A stretch of 42,473 bases of DNA from Candidatus Methanomethylicus oleisabuli (GTDB lineage: Archaea; Thermoproteota; Methanomethylicia; Methanomethylicales; Methanomethylicaceae): assembly GCA_001717025.1 (NCBI GenBank), contig MAGU01000036.1, positions 1 to 42,473 on the forward strand, in the 5' to 3' direction. Shown one piece after another: positions 40,701 to 42,473 of this stretch. Both the position numbers and the translations under genes were made by a program. Each line of letters starts with the position of its first letter. Positions within the stretch are counted from its first letter, which is position 1. The notes under the pieces were generated by a model. That model saw nothing but the letters and a program-made list of their open reading frames with translations, made no database searches and was not told the origin of the DNA.

Positions 40701-42452
40701 TTCGCCATGCCCGTATCCGTCGCCGTACCGCAGGTCATCGATGGCGATTCGCTGGCTGTGCGGCTCACCCCCGATCCGGGGGCGCCACTCCTATACGACC
40801 CTTATTCGGTGGCAGGGCTGTTCGACTGGAGCTGGCGCTACGAAAGCGGGGACTGGAAGATATGGCTTGTGGAGCTGCCACACGATCCAGGGATCGTTGC
40901 CGCGTTCGCCATATGTAACTGGAGTGATGAATTGACCGACATTGACCTCTTCAGCATCAACTCCTCGTGGATGGTTTGGGATGCGACCGACACGCCGGAG
41001 AACTCGAGCTATTGGCGCAAGGGGATATTTCACAGGATAACGAGAGACGGCGGGTCCTATGACTGGGTCTCCCTCTCTACTGAGGCTGGCATCCATACCA
41101 TTCTGCTGCACAACGTGCTCTTCGGAGGCGACTCGGCGAGCGAAGCTGTGGAGGGGACTCTTGCGCTGGTCAGATTGGGCGGGCTTCAGCAGCCATTAAC
41201 TGCGAGAAGCGGCTCTTACCTGACCATTCCTGTCAACCTCTCCACAGGATTCAGGATAACTGGCCTAAGCGCCAATCTCTCAAAGGTTGGCTCGCTCCCC
41301 TCAGGTGTCATTTACTCCATTACGCCATCGGGTGTGAACGAGGTAGACGCGGCTGATGCCGCCGGATTCGTGCTACATATATCCGTCCCGTCAGGAGCTG
41401 AAGACGGCTCCTACGCCCTCAAACTCACTCTCGATGCAGACCAATTCGAGCAATTGCCCGAACTCCCATCCGTCACCTTCGATCTAATCATAGACAACTC
41501 GCCGCCCGACCTCTCATTTTCATCTCCGCTCAACGGCTCCATGTCATCCGACGCCCTAGTGCCTATTCTGATCAACTTCAGCGATGCCCTATCAGGCGCG
41601 AACACGTCCTCCGCTGTCCTGTCCCTCGATGGCGTCGACGTAACTCAAGCGTCAACCTTAACCGACACGTCCATTCTCCACTCGCCCGAATCGCCATTGT
41701 CTGATGGTCCGCACACGGTCTCGCTATCGATCTCCGACAACGCCGGCAACGAGGCGACCTCCACCTGGTCCTTCACCATCGACACCTCCCCTCCCCGTAT
41801 ATCATGGGTATCACCCTCGCCAGCCTCCTTCTTCAACAGCACCATAGGCACCATTTCTGCCGAGTGCTACGACCCTGTCTCCGGCATCGATCCCTGCTCG
41901 TTCGTGATGCTAGTGGACTCCTCAGAAGTCGATGCAAACCTTGACCTATCCAGCGGCTTTGCGCAACATGCATTTGCAGGGCTCCCCTCTGGTCCGCACA
42001 CGGTCTCGCTATCGATCTCCGACAACGCCGGCAACGAGGCGACCTCCACCTGGTCCTTCACCATCGACACCTCCCCTCCCAGCATTAACCATACCTCTGC
42101 TGTGCCCGCGAACAACAGTGCCATCTTCGGGCAGAATATACTGATTGCTTGCAACTATTCGGATAATTACATCTTGGACCTCGGTTCGATATCGCTGATA
42201 GTGGACGGAACAGAGTATGCCGCCAACGCGACTGCCACACCATCTGGCATATCCCTCAACCTATCCCTGCAGGTCGGTCTTCACACTGTCAACTTGACCA
42301 TTTCAGATGTGGCAGGCAATACCGCGGTAGCATCATGGTCATTTGCGGTCAGCTATGACCTGACCATCTTGGCGGTTATCGGGGCAGTCCTTGTAATGGC
42401 TGCTCTTGGGTCTGCCATAATAATCAGGAGACGAAGGCGCGGTGGCAACTAA
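37740..42452 (+). CDS. Giant membrane-anchored S8 subtilisin-like protease
   Basis: A 1570-residue secreted protease. A signal peptide (about 1-27) and propeptide region precede the catalytic domain: Asp in 'ITIAIIDTGVDF' (about 190), His in 'DMDGHGSMCANT' (about 409), Asn-region 'LQSSGNGAPG', and Ser in 'FSGTSMSCPMTAGVAALVLH' (about 641). The roughly 220-residue Asp-His gap contains an inserted beta domain with an EF-like 'VVDKDGDSVFETAYVD'. Long beta-rich regions follow, then three Ig-like repeats ('NSPPDLSFSSPLNGS', 'GPHTVSLSISDNAGNEATST' twice). A C-terminal membrane helix ('TILAVIGAVLVMAALGSAII') and RRRRR stop-transfer end it. ATG at 37740 is preferred to GTG 37731. A TATA-like element lies near 37686. 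No operon partner. Confidence 0.93.
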   Translation: MWRINLPLALLVFLVSSSLFLPVSEGTSNSAQIAATSPTVDPALLSAKGECRVIATVKDLPLETIIDDLDGVFLNLRLSPVLFGYRFATGVLAAGSSEELIRCKSLSYVGLDTPLGGIGSACGGATISRQQKPSFDELCAVICNQPPGSNASHDAFSGGVFTTVPGASSIIGSSEVWAIGIDGSGITIAIIDTGVDFASPGLGYWNDSTSRDGDGVPSSIDADAQCLALTNTTLQSYSGGGGRVFIKTRGLDPTIYLWGYSYSYSEIAGGAFPSDMDVTGIVPAGRPCHFGVMVQLYNDNTGTYESIYPVLVVDKDGDSVFETAYVDLSSVYYPQDPDYRFSDEAPLTVTGSLIAARDLTHDGIFDISAGSLGRFLDVWGISPNTSDRGRVLLPIDPLGNYVSFIVDMDGHGSMCANTAAARNTSLATGVSNPYWFTGVAPGATIMSVTSLTMGDIIEGELWACGFDLLPVNLTSYDVESYGTVYGVWGYTGEHRADIVSNSWGISASMRDLYGYPWYSIICCLQDCLSIPHYIDPSYPGTLFLQSSGNGAPGYGTVTDPACSLLTLTVGATTSLNFSCSEYGFAGGYADEVIPWSGRGPAPAGYVKPDVVNVGMADYVPTAVNYGGMSGMKAYALFSGTSMSCPMTAGVAALVLHAYLSASGGVLDPQALKAIIKSSAVDLGYDAFLQGSGRVDCLGAVELALGSSGILLESGASYANIAQHLSNTWAFSNASLGETPSMLPLGTLYDPSWFAGYMSPGSSTNATLMLINPTASQREVALEPQCYSLLEGGITINGSTADLPEEWRNNPKYGFGVGNMQYLNSSVVQMPASADLMTFQLSYPFTYFDDDDDYWSDRRFAIFVLDWIDYNSDGECTPDEAWLVTYGENEGNSIAAAVSYPSSKFQGQPVVLVWQSTGSSPVPYHLELRLWSRSDWGWISLNSSNVELAPGTKSAVTATMSIPPTASQGVYEGLILANYSGGGSEARTFAMPVSVAVPQVIDGDSLAVRLTPDPGAPLLYDPYSVAGLFDWSWRYESGDWKIWLVELPHDPGIVAAFAICNWSDELTDIDLFSINSSWMVWDATDTPENSSYWRKGIFHRITRDGGSYDWVSLSTEAGIHTILLHNVLFGGDSASEAVEGTLALVRLGGLQQPLTARSGSYLTIPVNLSTGFRITGLSANLSKVGSLPSGVIYSITPSGVNEVDAADAAGFVLHISVPSGAEDGSYALKLTLDADQFEQLPELPSVTFDLIIDNSPPDLSFSSPLNGSMSSDALVPILINFSDALSGANTSSAVLSLDGVDVTQASTLTDTSILHSPESPLSDGPHTVSLSISDNAGNEATSTWSFTIDTSPPRISWVSPSPASFFNSTIGTISAECYDPVSGIDPCSFVMLVDSSEVDANLDLSSGFAQHAFAGLPSGPHTVSLSISDNAGNEATSTWSFTIDTSPPSINHTSAVPANNSAIFGQNILIACNYSDNYILDLGSISLIVDGTEYAANATATPSGISLNLSLQVGLHTVNLTISDVAGNTAVASWSFAVSYDLTILAVIGAVLVMAALGSAIIIRRRRRGGN
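41705..41795 (+). repeat. 91-base direct repeat, copy 1 (Ig-like repeat of the subtilase)
   Basis: Identical to 41990-42080, in the same reading frame, 285 bases (95 codons) apart. It encodes the end of one Ig-like module. Confidence 0.95.
41990..42080 (+). repeat. 91-base direct repeat, copy 2 (Ig-like repeat of the subtilase)
   Basis: Second identical copy. Identity at the DNA level, including third codon positions, points to recent duplication or gene conversion within the stalk. Confidence 0.95.
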
Positions 42453-42473
42453 TAAATATATATTATATATATT

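Noticed and set aside
41705-42080. Mobile element or CRISPR-like repeats
   Set aside because: The two 91-base repeats are in frame within Ig-like modules of one protein, with no spacer pattern or transposase.

Overview
The window looks like archaeal chromosome from the Thaumarchaeota/Nitrososphaeria side of the TACK group. The evidence is a combination of markers: a eukaryote-type DNA topoisomerase IB, a Cdv (ESCRT-III/Vps4) division cluster, an amino-acid carrier protein LysW with its ligase LysX, an Lhr helicase, TrmB and PadR regulators, and TATA-box promoters 24-30 bases upstream of leaderless or short-leader starts (many GTG/TTG). No rRNA, tRNA, CRISPR array, insertion sequence or phage gene was seen, so the species cannot be fixed. 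Coding density is high and nearly all genes are ordinary chromosomal genes.

Layout. 1-2700 (minus): a tightly coupled leuC-leuD-leuB-like operon, the last gene cut by the window edge. 2860-4530 (minus): a three-gene membrane/exported module around a NapH-like polyferredoxin, with a divergent PadR regulator. 5180-7300 (minus): lysW-lysX and a DHH phosphoesterase. 7340-10160 (minus): cdvB-cdvC and a second ESCRT-III gene, with a TrmB-family regulator facing away. 11700-15100: a small membrane protein, a SufS-like cysteine desulfurase followed by an Fe-S protein, a Cys-rich ORF, a winged-helix protein and a DUF167 protein. 15260-21485 (plus): a complete dipeptide/oligopeptide ABC transporter operon whose binding protein appears circularly permuted. 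21570-23680: exported, membrane and unknown proteins. 23716-31512: a genome-maintenance block of topoisomerase IB, a three-gene SMC operon and Lhr. 31630-37635: a LOG-family protein and a redox set (thioredoxin reductase, Rieske ferredoxin, lipoamide-dehydrogenase-like enzyme, glutaredoxin, ferredoxin:thioredoxin reductase fused to rubredoxin) with a LuxE-like ligase. 37740-42452: a very large membrane-anchored subtilase.

Most interesting is 25455-28594. A 591-residue SMC-type ATPase, an overlapping kleisin-like gene and a KITE-like gene form one operon. Their motifs resemble eukaryotic Smc5/Smc6, Nse4 and Nse3/MAGE more than bacterial Smc-ScpA-ScpB: the ATPase has a DEFDVHMDP Walker B region and an 'ITPSQL' strand, the kleisin has an Nse4-like C-terminal domain, and the third protein has a MAGE-like double winged helix ending in 'FIGWRTRAE'. 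This is a candidate miniature archaeal Smc5/6-like complex beside topoisomerase IB and Lhr. Second is the peptide-binding protein at 15289-17304, in which the usual C-terminal half precedes the usual N-terminal half. Family calls come from motif recognition without database searches.
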